64,000 nucleotides of DNA from VAXT01 sp963728535 (GTDB lineage: Bacteria; Actinomycetota; Thermoleophilia; Gaiellales; Gaiellaceae), in NCBI GenBank assembly GCA_963728535.1, contig CAVSKK010000001.1, positions 558,001 through 622,000 of the forward strand, in the 5' to 3' direction. Below the pieces are notes generated by a model. The model was not told the origin of the DNA, searched no databases, and worked only from the letters and a program-made list of their open reading frames with translations. The stretch's first letter is position 1. Each line of letters begins with the position of its first letter. This document shows, piece after piece, positions 34,005-44,762 of this stretch. Both the position numbers and the translations under genes were made by a program.

Positions 34005-35619
34005 GCTGCGGATCGAGAACCTCGTCCTGATCCGCGAGGCCGATCTGGAGCCCGGGCCCGGGCTGAACGCGATCACAGGCGAGACCGGTGCGGGAAAGAC
34101 GATCCTCGCCCAGGCAATTGGGTTGTTGCTCGGAGCCAAGGGTGACGTCGGTTTCGTCGGTCCGGGCGCCGAGGAGGCCTACGTCGAGGCGGAGTTCGAC
34201 CTCCCTTCTGGACTGCTCGAAGAGGAGGGGCTGGAGGCGCTCGCCGAGCTGAGGCCCGAGGGGGAGGAAGGGCTCGTGCTCGCGCGGCGCGTGTTCGCCG
34301 ACGGGCGCACTCGCGCGTACGCGTGGGGCCGAAGCGCCGCGCGCGAGGATCTCGCTGCGGCGAGTGAGCGGTTGATCGCGATGTCCGGCCAGTTCGAGCA
34401 GCGCCGTCTCGCCAGAGCGTCGTACCAGCTGGGCGTCCTCGACTCGTTCGCAGGCGAAGAACAGCTTCGGGTCGGAGCGGAGCTCCGGGCAGCCTGGCGT
34501 GAGCTCGGGGCAGCCCGCCGGCGCCACGAGGAGCTCGGCCAGGGGGCGGCCGCCGAAGAGGCTCGAATAGCCGAGCTGCGAGCCCTCGTCGAGGACACCG
34601 AGGGCCTCGAGCCGGACGCTGAGGATGCGCTGCGCGGAGAACGGGAACGCCTCCGCCACGTCAACGAGCTCGCGCTGGCTGCGAACGAGGCGGTGCAGGC
34701 GCTCGCTCCCGAGGAGGGGGACGGTGCAGCCGGCCTCGTGGGACGCGGCGAGCGAGCTCTGGCGGCGGTGGGCGGGATCGCGCCGGAGCTCGAACGGGCC
34801 GCCGACGAGCTCCGAGACGCCGAGCTTCGCCTGGGCGAGACCGCACTGGAGCTGCGGCGGTTCCTCGACTCGCTGGAGGCCGAGCCGGACCGGCTCGACC
34901 AGGTCGAGGCCGAGCTCGACCGGATCACCGAGACGAAGCGGCGCTTCCGATGCGAGTCCTACGGTGAGCTCCTGGCCCGACGCGACGTTGCGCGCGCCGA
35001 GCTCTCGGCTCTCGAGGAGGGCGCGGATCCACTCGCGGCTGCCACTGCCGCGCTCGCGAAAGCGGAGAAGCGCACGCAGACGCTGACGAAGCGGTTGGCG
35101 GCGAATCGGCAGGCGGCTGCGGAGCCTTTTGCGGAGGCAGTCGCGTCCGAGCTCCGCGGTATCGGGCTCGGCGAGGGCGAGTTTCGGGTCGAGCTGAGCG
35201 AGCGAGAGCCCGGGCCGACCGGCGCCGACGAGGCGGCCTTTCTCATTCGCCCCAACGCGGGCTTGCCGTTCGCACCCGTGGCCCAAACGGCCTCGGGCGG
35301 CGAGCTCTCGCGGATCGCACTCGCGATCGCTGCCGTCGGCGGCGGGGAGACAATCGTCTTCGACGAGATCGACGCCGGAATCGGAGGTCAGACTGCGCAC
35401 GCGGTCGGCGAGACGTTGCGCCGGCTCGGCGAGCGCGCGCAGGTGATCACGATCACTCACCTGCCTCAGATCGCGAGCGTCGCGGAGCGGCACTTCAGCG
35501 TCGAGAAGATCCCCGGCGATCCGACGCACACGCGAATCGAGCAGCTCGGGGAGGATCGTCGGCAGGAGGAGCTCCGGCGGATGCTCGGCGGCCACGAGTT
35601 CCTGCAAACCGTGAGATGA
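33994..35619 (+). CDS. recN: DNA repair ATPase RecN
   Basis: 541 residues from the TTG at 33994, which begins 'LRRLRIENLVLIREADLE'. Walker A is 'GETGAGKT', the ABC signature 'ASGGELSRIALAIA', and Walker B 'ETIVFDEIDAGIGG', with the switch His in 'QVITITHLPQIAS'. Between them lies a long antiparallel coiled coil (about 150-360), as in SMC-like proteins. RecN acts on double-strand breaks. The protein lacks some residues of the usual coiled coil. It overlaps nadK by 11 bp, and steA begins inside its stop. Confidence 0.95.
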   Translation: MLRRLRIENLVLIREADLEPGPGLNAITGETGAGKTILAQAIGLLLGAKGDVGFVGPGAEEAYVEAEFDLPSGLLEEEGLEALAELRPEGEEGLVLARRVFADGRTRAYAWGRSAAREDLAAASERLIAMSGQFEQRRLARASYQLGVLDSFAGEEQLRVGAELRAAWRELGAARRRHEELGQGAAAEEARIAELRALVEDTEGLEPDAEDALRGERERLRHVNELALAANEAVQALAPEEGDGAAGLVGRGERALAAVGGIAPELERAADELRDAELRLGETALELRRFLDSLEAEPDRLDQVEAELDRITETKRRFRCESYGELLARRDVARAELSALEEGADPLAAATAALAKAEKRTQTLTKRLAANRQAAAEPFAEAVASELRGIGLGEGEFRVELSEREPGPTGADEAAFLIRPNAGLPFAPVAQTASGGELSRIALAIAAVGGGETIVFDEIDAGIGGQTAHAVGETLRRLGERAQVITITHLPQIASVAERHFSVEKIPGDPTHTRIEQLGEDRRQEELRRMLGGHEFLQTVR

Positions 35620-36761
35620 GCACACTCCGGGCATTCGTCGAGCACACAGGCCCTGCGCGGCTCGATCGGCGCACGAAGAACCTCGTGCGCAGGCTCGAGC
35701 CCGACGATGTCGCGATCATCGACCACACCGACCTCGACCGGGTCTCGGCGGAGGAGCTCCTGGAGTCCGGCGTGCGCGTGGTCGTGAACGTCGCGTCCTC
35801 GCAGACGGGGCGGTTCCCGAATCCCGGGCCGCTCCTGCTCGTTCGCGGTGGTGTGCGCTTGATCGAAGCTCCGGAAGCCGATCTCTTCGACGAGGTCTCC
35901 GAGGGCGAGCTCTTGACCGTCCGCGGCGCGAGCATCTTCCGCAACGGCACGTGCCTCGTGGCGGGCCGCGCGCTCGAGGCGGAGGAGCTCGCCGAGGCGC
36001 TTGCCGAGCAGCAGCAATGGGTGACCGACGCCCTCGAGGCGTTCGCCGACAACACGATGCGCTACCTGCGCGAGGAGGGCCGTTTCCTCGCTGAAGGGAT
36101 CGACTTCCCGCCGCTGCGGACGCGGTTCCGCGATCGCCACGCGCTCGTCGTCGCCCGTGGGCCAGGGCACAAGCGCGACCTTCAGATCGTTCGCCCCTAC
36201 ATCCGGGACTTCAAGCCCGTGCTCGTCGCAGTCGACGGCGGCGCGGACGCGCTGCTCGAGGCCGGATACAAGCCGCACGTGATCGTGGGCGACATGGACT
36301 CGGTGTCCGATCAGGCTCTTCGCTCGGGCGCCGAGTTGCTCATCCACGCCTACCACGGAGGAGAGGCGCCGGGCGCCGAGCGTGCAGATCGTCTTGGGCT
36401 GGCCTACGAAGTCGTGCCCGCGACCGGAATCAGCGAGGACGTCGCGCTGCTGCTGGCCTACGAGAAGGGAGCCGAGCTGATCGTCGCGGTCGGAACGCAC
36501 TTCAACATGATCGAGTTCCTCGAGCGGAACCGGGCCGGCATGTCGTCGACGTTCCTGACCCGCCTGAAGGTGGGCGAGCTGCTGATCGACGCTCGGGGTG
36601 TCTCGCGGCTGGTGAGTCGTCAGGTCGGCGTGTGGCCGCTCCTCGCCTTCACGGCGGCCGGCCTGGGCGCGATCGCCGCCGCCGTGCTCGTCTCGCCCGA
36701 CCTGCGCGAGCTGATCGACCTGCTCGGCTCACGCCTCCTCGAGCTCGTCGGCCTCGGCTGA
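35616..36761 (+). CDS. steA: SteA-like cytokinetic-ring protein
   Basis: 381 residues, ATGA overlap with recN. It matches the SteA/Rv1697 family: an N-terminal domain ('GPARLDRRTKNLVRRLEPDDVAIIDH') and a thiamine-pyrophosphokinase-like fold ('LVAVDGGADALLEAGYKPHVIVGDMDSVSD'), with 'GISEDVALLLAYEKGAELIVAVGTHFNMIEFLERNR' following. One C-terminal membrane span (about 343-365) anchors it. In Corynebacterium, SteA and SteB localise to the division ring and promote daughter-cell separation through the RipA hydrolase. Here steB follows 0.7 kb downstream. Confidence 0.92.
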   Translation: MSTLRAFVEHTGPARLDRRTKNLVRRLEPDDVAIIDHTDLDRVSAEELLESGVRVVVNVASSQTGRFPNPGPLLLVRGGVRLIEAPEADLFDEVSEGELLTVRGASIFRNGTCLVAGRALEAEELAEALAEQQQWVTDALEAFADNTMRYLREEGRFLAEGIDFPPLRTRFRDRHALVVARGPGHKRDLQIVRPYIRDFKPVLVAVDGGADALLEAGYKPHVIVGDMDSVSDQALRSGAELLIHAYHGGEAPGAERADRLGLAYEVVPATGISEDVALLLAYEKGAELIVAVGTHFNMIEFLERNRAGMSSTFLTRLKVGELLIDARGVSRLVSRQVGVWPLLAFTAAGLGAIAAAVLVSPDLRELIDLLGSRLLELVGLG

Positions 36762-36781
36762 CCCTCTCGGCAGGTTCCCGT

Positions 36782-36860
36782 GGCCTCCTCCCCGATTTGA
36801 CGATAACGGGGAAGTGCGCACGCGTGGGTGACCGGCGTGTGCCGAAACCGTGACAATCAC
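36782..36860 (+). repeat. Conserved intergenic element, copy 3 of 3
   Basis: GGCCTCCTCCCCGA (36782-36795), a 20-base spacer, GCGCACGCGTGGG (36816-36828), a 10-base spacer, GTGCCG (36839-36844), and ACAATCAC (36853-36860). It matches the copy in front of alaS, but the distance from GTGCCG to ACAATCAC is 6 bases shorter. GACAAT at 36852-36857 lies 8 bases before the next start codon and may be its -10. Confidence 0.7.
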
Positions 36861-36865
36861 AGGCG

Positions 36866-37294
36866 GTGCGGATCGAGGCGCAAAGAGAGCTGATCGCAGC
36901 CCGCGATGATGTGTGGGAGCTCCTGTCCGAGCCGCATCACCTCTCCGACTGGTGGCCCGAGTACAGGACGATTCGTCCTGACCGGCGCGGGCTCGCCGAG
37001 GGCGCCCGCTGGCAGGTGGCCCGAGGTGGCTCGCCGGGATTCCTGCGACGGCCCGGTGGGGAGGGGCTGATCGTCGTCACCGCCGTCGAGCCGCCTCTCC
37101 GGTTCGCCTGGCACGACCTCGAGCAGCGCTTTGACGCGGAGATCCGGCTCGAGCTCGCGCGCGACGGACACACCCGCGCGATCCTGACCGTCGACGCCTC
37201 GCCCTGGCGGCTCGTCGCCGAAGGCCTGCGGCCGACGCCACGGCAAGCGCTCGCCCGACTGCATGCCCTTTGCCAGACTGCTGCAGATCTGTAG
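36866..37294 (+). CDS. SRPBCC/START-like ligand-binding protein
   Basis: 142 residues, GTG start just downstream of the conserved element. It shows the pattern of polyketide-cyclase/SRPBCC proteins: 'AQRELIAARDDVWELLSEPHHLSDWWPEY' at the first helices, beta strands with 'GLIVVTAVEPPLRFAWHDLEQRFDAEIRLEL', and a long C-terminal helix 'PTPRQALARLHALCQTAADL'. The fold holds a hydrophobic ligand; its identity is unknown. It is inserted between steA and steB, which are adjacent in mycobacteria, and appears to have its own promoter. Confidence 0.75.
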   Translation: MRIEAQRELIAARDDVWELLSEPHHLSDWWPEYRTIRPDRRGLAEGARWQVARGGSPGFLRRPGGEGLIVVTAVEPPLRFAWHDLEQRFDAEIRLELARDGHTRAILTVDASPWRLVAEGLRPTPRQALARLHALCQTAADL

Positions 37295-37317
37295 TGCCCC
37301 ATCCAGCGATACATGCC

Positions 37318-37408
37318 GGCCTCTGGCCCGCGATCACGCGGCGCCAGAGGCCACCCTCGCCCTCGCCAAGGCTACAAGCCTTGGCCGCGGTCGAGTGCGG
37401 CCTCTGGC
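37318..37408 (+). promoter_or_regulatory. Structured leader upstream of steB/mctB
   Basis: GGCCTCTGGC (37318-37327) and CCGCG (37328-37332) pair with CGCGG (37337-37341) and GCCAGAGGCC (37343-37352) to give a 15 bp stem with one bulge. CCAAGGCT (37366-37373) pairs with AGCCTTGG (37377-37384). A second copy of GGCCTCTGGC (37399-37408) could pair with 37343-37352 instead of the first, so two exclusive folds are possible. The block lies 50 bases before the steB ATG. Confidence 0.5.
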
Positions 37409-37458
37409 TTGGTGCTCGCGACCCAGAGACTCGGCGGCATCACTGGAAGGGGCACTAA

Positions 37459-38337
37459 ATGTTCGACCTTCGCTATCACGTGGCCTCGCTCGCGGCGGTC
37501 TTCGTCGCGCTCCTGATCGGGATCCTGGTCGGCGTCGCCATGAGCGGAAAGGTCGACGACGCCGAGAAGCAGGCGCTCAAGAGCGATGTCAGGAGACTCA
37601 ACGCCGAGGTCGAGGCTGCCGGCGAGGGCCGAGCGAACTTCACCCGCGAGCAAGCGTCGATCCGCGCGTTCATCAAGAACGCGTACCCGTCCCTGATCGC
37701 CGATCGTCTGGCGGAGAAGCGGATCGCGGTCCTCTTCGTGGGCACTGCGGAAGCGGGCATTCGCCAGGACATCGAGCGCACGATCGCGGACGCAGGCGCC
37801 GGCACTCCCACTCGGATGCGCGCCCTCAACGTGCCGATCGACGTCGACGCCGTCGGCGGCAAGCTGAACGGCGACCTCAGGCAGTACCGTGAAGCCGGGC
37901 TCGACGAGCTCGGACGAGCGCTCGCCGACGAGCTCGTCGAGGGCGGCGACACGCCTGCCTGGAGCGCTCTGACGAGCGTGTTCGTCGAGGAGAAAAGCGG
38001 AAGCTTCCGGCGTCCCGTGGACGGCGTCGTCGTCGTTCGAACGGCCGATCCGCAGAAGGGCGAGACGAACCTCTTCCTGTCCGGGCTCTACTCGGGCCTC
38101 GCGGAGGCGGACCTCCCGACGATCGGTGTCGAGACGTCCGGCGACGAAACGTCTGCGGTGGGGAGATGGAGTGAGGCAGGGCTCTCGACCGTCGACGACG
38201 TCGATGCGCCGGCGGGCCGGCTGGCGCTCGCGCTGCTCCTCTCGGGAAGCCCGGGCGGGAGCTACGGCGTGAAGAAGTCGTCGGGAGACGGGATCATTCC
38301 GCCGATCGAGCCGCTACCGGCGCAGGCGGGTGGCTGA
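37459..38337 (+). CDS. SteB/MctB-family membrane protein
   Basis: 292 residues. The N-terminus 'FDLRYHVASLAAVFVALLIGILVGVAM' is the single membrane span and signature of the MctB ('copper transporter') family, followed by a coiled segment (about 34-65) and a large external domain. The Mycobacterium homologue Rv1698 is reported to be an outer-membrane copper-efflux channel. The Corynebacterium homologue SteB acts with SteA in daughter-cell separation. Given the neighbouring steA, the second role is more likely here. No Cys or Met-rich copper site is evident. It overlaps the next gene by 8 bases. Confidence 0.88.
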   Translation: MFDLRYHVASLAAVFVALLIGILVGVAMSGKVDDAEKQALKSDVRRLNAEVEAAGEGRANFTREQASIRAFIKNAYPSLIADRLAEKRIAVLFVGTAEAGIRQDIERTIADAGAGTPTRMRALNVPIDVDAVGGKLNGDLRQYREAGLDELGRALADELVEGGDTPAWSALTSVFVEEKSGSFRRPVDGVVVVRTADPQKGETNLFLSGLYSGLAEADLPTIGVETSGDETSAVGRWSEAGLSTVDDVDAPAGRLALALLLSGSPGGSYGVKKSSGDGIIPPIEPLPAQAGG

Positions 38338-39540
38338 GCCGGTCGCGATCCTCGTCGCCGCCCGCGACGAGGATCGGGTGATTGCGGCGACGGTCGCAAC
38401 ACTGAGGAACAGGTTTCCGGCGGCCGAGGTGATCGTGGCTGACGACGGGTCGCGAGACGACACGGCAGCCCTTGCCGAGGCGGCAGGTGCGCACGTCCTG
38501 CGCCTGCCACGCCGCGGCAAGGGGCAGGCGCTCACCATGGCTGAGCAGGCCGCCGCTCCCGGGCCGCTGCTGCTCTGCGACGCGGACCTCACCGGCGACC
38601 TCGGGCCGCTGCTCGAGAGCGACGCCGACCTTGTGATCGCAGCGTTTTCCGAGCGGCAGGGCGGCGGATTCGGGATCGTCAAGCGGACGGCACGGGCACT
38701 CATTCGCGCGGCGTGCGGCGTCGAGATGCGCGAGCCGATCTCAGGCCAGCGTGTGCTGTCGCCTGCCGCACGCCTCCATGTGTTTCCGCTCGCGTTCGGG
38801 TTCGCCGGTTCCGAGGCCCGGATGACCGTGGACGCGCTGCGGGCGGGCCTGACCGTCGAGGAGGTCGAGCTCGATCTCCGGCACCGCGCAACAGGGCGTG
38901 ACCTGCGCGGGTTCTTGCATCGCGGCAAGCAGTTCGTGCACCTGGTGCTCGCCTTCGGCCCGCTCGGGATCAACCACCGCGGCCTGCGCCTCCCTCAGGT
39001 GGGCTGGGTCGCAGGCGTGCTCGCGCCGCGCGTCGCCCCCGTGGCAGCGATCGGACTTGCGGACGACCTGTTCAGTGGGCCGGAACGCGGCGTCGCCGCC
39101 CACCTCGCCGCGGGCCGGACGACCGGCGTCCTCAAGCTCGTCGGGATCCCGCTCGTCGGCTACATCGCGACGCGGCGCGTCTCGGGTGCGCTTCTCGTCG
39201 GCCTCGCCGCGAACGCGCTCAACCAGCTGGACACGAAGCCGGGCCGCGCGCTGAAGGCGTACGCGCTGGCCGCGACCCCGCTCGGGGCCCCGCTCGCGCC
39301 CGCCGTCGTCCTCGCTCCTTACGATCTCCGGGAGATGGCGATGCTCGGAGACTCAGGATCGAACGCGCTGGGGGCCATGCTAGGGTTGAGTTCCGTGGAG
39401 CGATTCACGGGACGGAGCCGGTGGCTGGCGATCGGGGCGCTGGCCGGGCTCAACCTCCTCGGAGAGTTGCACTCCCTCGGCGAGCTGATCGAGCGCACGC
39501 CGGGCCTCAGCGCGCTCGACCGCCTCGGACGGGAGCCGTC

Positions 39541-39544
<4 letters not shown>
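38330..39544 (+). CDS. Chimeric glycosyltransferase: GT2 domain fused to a reduced MraY/WecA-like domain
   Basis: 404 residues, GTG start. Residues 1 to about 200 are a GT2 (GT-A) domain: 'VAILVAARDEDRVIAATVATL', 'VIVADDGSRDDT', the DxD-like 'LLCDADLTGD'. The C-terminal half is membrane-embedded and keeps the phosphoglycosyl transferase motifs of MraY/WecA/TagO: 'NHRG' (215-218), 'GLADDL' (242-247), N295/N298/D301 in 'AANALNQLDTKPGRA', and 'GDSGSNALG' (340-348). Such enzymes move sugar-phosphates or sugars to polyprenyl phosphate. The fusion of both types in one chain, between steB and pyrG, suggests a small lipid-linked glycan pathway for the envelope (inference). Confidence 0.8.
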
Positions 39545-41187
<1,643 letters not shown>

Positions 41188-41255
41188 GAGGGCTTGGTGG
41201 AATGTTGCTCGTCGCCGGGGTGCGATGGTCGTTCCGAGGCCGCGGACGCAGGGAG

Positions 41256-41276
41256 CCCCGGTAGTGACTACGGGGG
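41256..41276. promoter_or_regulatory. Imperfect palindrome in the pyrG-M20 gap
   Basis: CCCCGGTAGT (41256-41265), one base, then ACTACGGGGG (41267-41276), with one mismatch between the arms. It lies in the 182 bp between pyrG and the peptidase gene and could be an operator or a short hairpin. The rest of that gap shows a TAAGAT hexamer (41356-41361) before the next start and nothing else clear. Confidence 0.3.
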
Positions 41277-41369
41277 CGACTGAGGACCCGGCATCGGGGC
41301 GAGCAGCGCGGCCCGGCGGCTCAGAGCCATATTTCGCCAAGTCCTCCTGGCTCAGCCTAAGATCGCGGT

Positions 41370-42497
41370 GTGCCCAACGACGAGGTCGTCTCGCTCTTCA
41401 CGGAGCTCGCCGCTCTTCCCAGCCCACCCGGTGAGGAGCGCGTGGTCGCCGATCGGGTTGCGGCGTACCTGCGTGACTTAGGCCTCGACGTTGCCGAAGA
41501 CGACGCCGGGCCGCGGATCGGATCCGACACCGGGAACCTCTACACGCGGGTCGAGCCCACTGACGAGACGGGAACGCCGATTTTCTTCTGTGCCCATCTG
41601 GACACCGTGCCCGCGGAGGGCGCGATCGAGCCGATGCTCGAGGACGGTGTCATCCGCAACTCCGCGGGGACGATTCTCGGTGCCGACGACAAGGCGGCGG
41701 TCGCGGTCATGCTCGAGGCAGTTCGCCGAGTGCTCGCCGAGAACCGTCCGCATGGAGGGATCGAGCTCCTCTTCACCCCCAAGGAGGAGGTCGGGTTGCA
41801 CGGAGCGGCGGCCTTCGACCAGGGACAGCTGCACGCGCGCGTCGGCTACGTCTACGACCAGGCTGCTCCGATCGGCGAGGTTGTCCTCGGGGCGCCGTAC
41901 GCCCACTCGATGGAGGTGCGCTTCCACGGGCGTGCGTCCCACTCAGGCATGTATCCGGAGGAGGGGCGCTCCGCGGTCGCAGCCGCGGCGAAGGCGATCG
42001 CGGACTTCAAGCTCGGGCGCGTCGACGAGGAGTCGACCGCGAACGTGGGGATCATCAACGGCGGGACGGCCGGAAACATCATCCCCGAGTGGTGCACGTT
42101 TCTCGCAGAGGCGCGCTCGCACGATCAGCAGAAGCTCGCCGACCTCGTGCGCGAGATGCTGGAGGCGATCACGTTTGCCGCGGGGCTCGAGGATTGCCAG
42201 GTCGAGACCGAGGTGCACAAGAGCTACAGCGGCTATCGCTTCAAGCGCGACGATTTCGTCGTACGCCTGGCGCGAGCGGCGCTCGAGCGAACGGGGTTCG
42301 AGCCCGCGTTCACGCTTAGCGGCGGCGCGGCTGACGCTAACGTCTTCAACGATCGCGGCCTGGCGTGCGTCAATCTTGCAAACGGAATGGCCGAGATCCA
42401 TACGCCCGACGAGCACATCGCCGTCACCGACCTCGAGCGCATGGTCGACGTGACGCTCGCGCTCGTGGACGTCGCGCGCGAGACGGATGCCCCCTAG
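41370..42497 (+). CDS. M20 family metallopeptidase (PepT-like)
   Basis: 375 residues, GTG start. Zinc-site signatures are 'FFCAHLDTVPAEG' (His and Asp), 'LGADDKAAVAVML' (bridging Asp) and 'FTPKEEVGLHGA' (catalytic Glu and ligand Glu); the last His lies near 'NLANGMAEIHTPDEHI'. The inserted dimerisation domain contains 'FHGRASHSGMYPEEG'. The overall pattern is that of peptidase T-like aminotripeptidases. A cytoplasmic role in peptide recycling is likely. The DUF3866 gene overlaps its end by 11 bp. Confidence 0.88.
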   Translation: MPNDEVVSLFTELAALPSPPGEERVVADRVAAYLRDLGLDVAEDDAGPRIGSDTGNLYTRVEPTDETGTPIFFCAHLDTVPAEGAIEPMLEDGVIRNSAGTILGADDKAAVAVMLEAVRRVLAENRPHGGIELLFTPKEEVGLHGAAAFDQGQLHARVGYVYDQAAPIGEVVLGAPYAHSMEVRFHGRASHSGMYPEEGRSAVAAAAKAIADFKLGRVDEESTANVGIINGGTAGNIIPEWCTFLAEARSHDQQKLADLVREMLEAITFAAGLEDCQVETEVHKSYSGYRFKRDDFVVRLARAALERTGFEPAFTLSGGAADANVFNDRGLACVNLANGMAEIHTPDEHIAVTDLERMVDVTLALVDVARETDAP

Positions 42498-43473
42498 CCT
42501 CCGGCGGGGCATCGTGACGGCAATCGTCGAGCGCCTCGAGGAGCTCGCGAGGATCGAGGTCGACGGCGAGCCCTGCATCGCATATCCGCGGGTGACGGGG
42601 CCAGTCGAGCCGGGCGATGAGGTGATTGTCAACGTGCAGGCGCGGGAGCTCGAGCTCGGCAGCGGCGGGTTCGACATCCTCTACGTGAACCTGACCAGAG
42701 GTCTCGACCTGGAGGCCGACCCGGACGCACACGTGATGACGCTGCCCTACACGCCGCTCCAGGCCGCGGTGCGACACGTGGAGGAGGACGGAGCGCTGGC
42801 CGAGAGCCTCGAGGGCATGCCCGTGGTCTGCTGCTCGCTGCACTCTCAGCTCGCGCCGGCCTGTGCGGGAATCGGCGACGGCTTGCGTGTCGCGTATCTC
42901 CAGCTGAGCGGCGGTGCGCTGCCCGTCTCGTTGTCCGACTCGCTGCGCGCGTTGAAGAAGCGCGGTCTTGTCGAAGTGGGGATTGCAACCGGCGCCTGCT
43001 TCGACGGGGACGTGCAGGCAGTCGGCGTCGCGTCGGCACTTGCCTGGGCGAGAGCCGAGGGATTTGCCGTCGCGGTCTGCGCGGTCGGGCCCGGGATCGT
43101 CGGCACCGCCTCGGCGCTGGGCCATGGAGGTTTGGCTGCCGCGGAGGCGGCGAATGCAGCAAGCGCCCTCGGCGGCTCGCCTGTGCTTGCAGTGCGCGTG
43201 TCCGAGGGCGATTCGCGCGAACGCCACCAGGGCGTCTCCCACCACACACGCGCGGTGCTCGACCTGGCGATCGGCGACGTGACGGTTGCCTGGCCGGCCG
43301 GACTGGAGGCTCCGGAGTGGCTCGCGGAGCGCGAAGAGGTGGACGCCGCCGGTTGGCGCGAGGCGTGCGCAGGTCTGCCGCTCGAGCACATGGGCCGGGG
43401 GCCCGACGACGACCCGTGGTTCTTCGCCTCGGCGTTTGCAGCCGGCAGGATCGCCCGGCGGCTGGTTGCTTGA
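42487..43473 (+). CDS. DUF3866 family protein
   Basis: 328 residues. The sequence fits the actinobacterial and clostridial DUF3866 family: 'RVTGPVEPGDEVIVNVQARELELGSGGFDILYVNLT', 'LPYTPLQAAVRHVEE', 'VVCCSLHSQLAPACAGI', 'YLQLSGGALPVSLSDSLRALK' and 'GPGIVGTASALGHGG'. No catalytic role is established. It often lies close to pyrG in actinobacteria. No signal peptide or membrane span is seen. Confidence 0.85.
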   Translation: MPPSLRRGIVTAIVERLEELARIEVDGEPCIAYPRVTGPVEPGDEVIVNVQARELELGSGGFDILYVNLTRGLDLEADPDAHVMTLPYTPLQAAVRHVEEDGALAESLEGMPVVCCSLHSQLAPACAGIGDGLRVAYLQLSGGALPVSLSDSLRALKKRGLVEVGIATGACFDGDVQAVGVASALAWARAEGFAVAVCAVGPGIVGTASALGHGGLAAAEAANAASALGGSPVLAVRVSEGDSRERHQGVSHHTRAVLDLAIGDVTVAWPAGLEAPEWLAEREEVDAAGWREACAGLPLEHMGRGPDDDPWFFASAFAAGRIARRLVA

Positions 43474-43636
43474 TTGCCCCGCGCGGACGCGGCCCATCGA
43501 GACAGCTCCCCGGGGCCGGCCGCTTGCCACCCTCCGTTTTCAGCCTATTCCGAAAAATCAGGCGCGTGTGCAGCGAGAATGTGCCAAGAGTGCAAAAGCT
43601 GAGAAGACCCCGAAAGGTAAGGTTGCCCGGCTCGAG

Positions 43637-44761
43637 ATGAGGATCGGCGTCGCAAAGGAGATCAAGTCCGACGAGTACCGCGTCGCGCTGACGCCGGCCG
43701 GTGCTCGCGAGCTGATTCAGCGCGGACACGACGTGTTCGTCGAGCGGGGCGCGGGGGAGGGCAGCGCCTTCCCGGACGCGGCGTACGAGGCTGAAGGCGT
43801 ACAGATGGTGTCCGTCGAGGACGTCTGGGGCGACGTCGATCTCCTGCTCAAGGTGAAGGAGCCGGTGCCGGCAGAGTACGACCGGCTCCGGGAAGGGCTC
43901 GTCCTTTTCACCTATCTCCATATCGCCGCCGACGAGGGCCTCACCCGCGCGCTGATCGAGAGTGGGATCACAGCGGTCGCATACGAAACCGTCGAGACAG
44001 CCAATCACGCCCTTCCTCTGTTGGCCCCGATGAGCGAGATCGCCGGTCGCCTCGCGTCACAGGCCGGCGCCTATTTCCTCGAGAAACCGGTGGGCGGCCG
44101 GGGTCTGCTGCTCGGCGGCGTGCCGGGTGTCGCCCCGGGCAAGGTGGTCGTCATCGGGGGCGGGATGGTCGGCTACAACTCGGCCGTGATCGCGCTGGGG
44201 CTCGGTGCGAGCGTCTCGATCGTCGAGCGCTCGATCGACCGGATGCGCCACCTGGAGGAGGTGCTCGGCTCCCGGGTGACCCTGCTCATGTCCTCGAGCC
44301 TCCAACTCGAAGAGTCGGTTGCCGACGCAGACGTGGTCATCGGCGCCGTCCTCATTCCCGGCGCACTCGCCCCGAAGCTCGTCACGCGAGAGATGGTCGC
44401 CGGCATGAAGGAGGGATCGGTCGTTGCCGACGTCGCGATCGACCAGGGAGGCTGCTTCGAGACCTCACACCCGACGACGCACTCCGATCCCGTCTACGTC
44501 GTCGACGGGGTGACGCACTACTGCGTGTCGAACATGCCGGGCGCGGTGCCGATCACGGCGACGAAGGCCCTGACGAACGCGACGCTGCCCTACGTCGAGG
44601 CGATCGCGGACCACGGGCTCGCCGAGGCGGTCGCGCGCGACCCGGAGCTCGCCCGGGGTGTGAACGTGCTCGACGGCAAGATCACCTACGCAGCGGTCGC
44701 CGACGCGCACGGCCTCGACTACGCACCGCTCGAGGACGTCCTGCCGCTCTCGCCGGTCTGA
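43637..44761 (+). CDS. ald: Alanine dehydrogenase
   Basis: 374 residues from ATG 43637, preceded by 163 bp of non-coding DNA that is AT-richer than its surroundings (43540-43620) and probably holds the promoter. It begins 'RIGVAKEIKSDEYRVALTPAGARELI'. The substrate-site Lys is in 'LLLKVKEP' and the His in 'TYLHIAAD'; the NAD-binding loop is 'VVIGGGMVGYNSAVIALGLGA'. It converts alanine reversibly to pyruvate plus ammonia with NAD+. In other actinobacteria it responds to low oxygen or alanine via Lrp/AldR regulators; none is in the window. Confidence 0.96.
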   Translation: MRIGVAKEIKSDEYRVALTPAGARELIQRGHDVFVERGAGEGSAFPDAAYEAEGVQMVSVEDVWGDVDLLLKVKEPVPAEYDRLREGLVLFTYLHIAADEGLTRALIESGITAVAYETVETANHALPLLAPMSEIAGRLASQAGAYFLEKPVGGRGLLLGGVPGVAPGKVVVIGGGMVGYNSAVIALGLGASVSIVERSIDRMRHLEEVLGSRVTLLMSSSLQLEESVADADVVIGAVLIPGALAPKLVTREMVAGMKEGSVVADVAIDQGGCFETSHPTTHSDPVYVVDGVTHYCVSNMPGAVPITATKALTNATLPYVEAIADHGLAEAVARDPELARGVNVLDGKITYAAVADAHGLDYAPLEDVLPLSPV

Positions 44762-44762
44762 C

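Noticed and set aside
43474..43636. Possible regulatory RNA before ald
   Set aside because: The gap is somewhat AT-richer in the middle, as for a promoter, but no convincing stem or repeated motif could be drawn.
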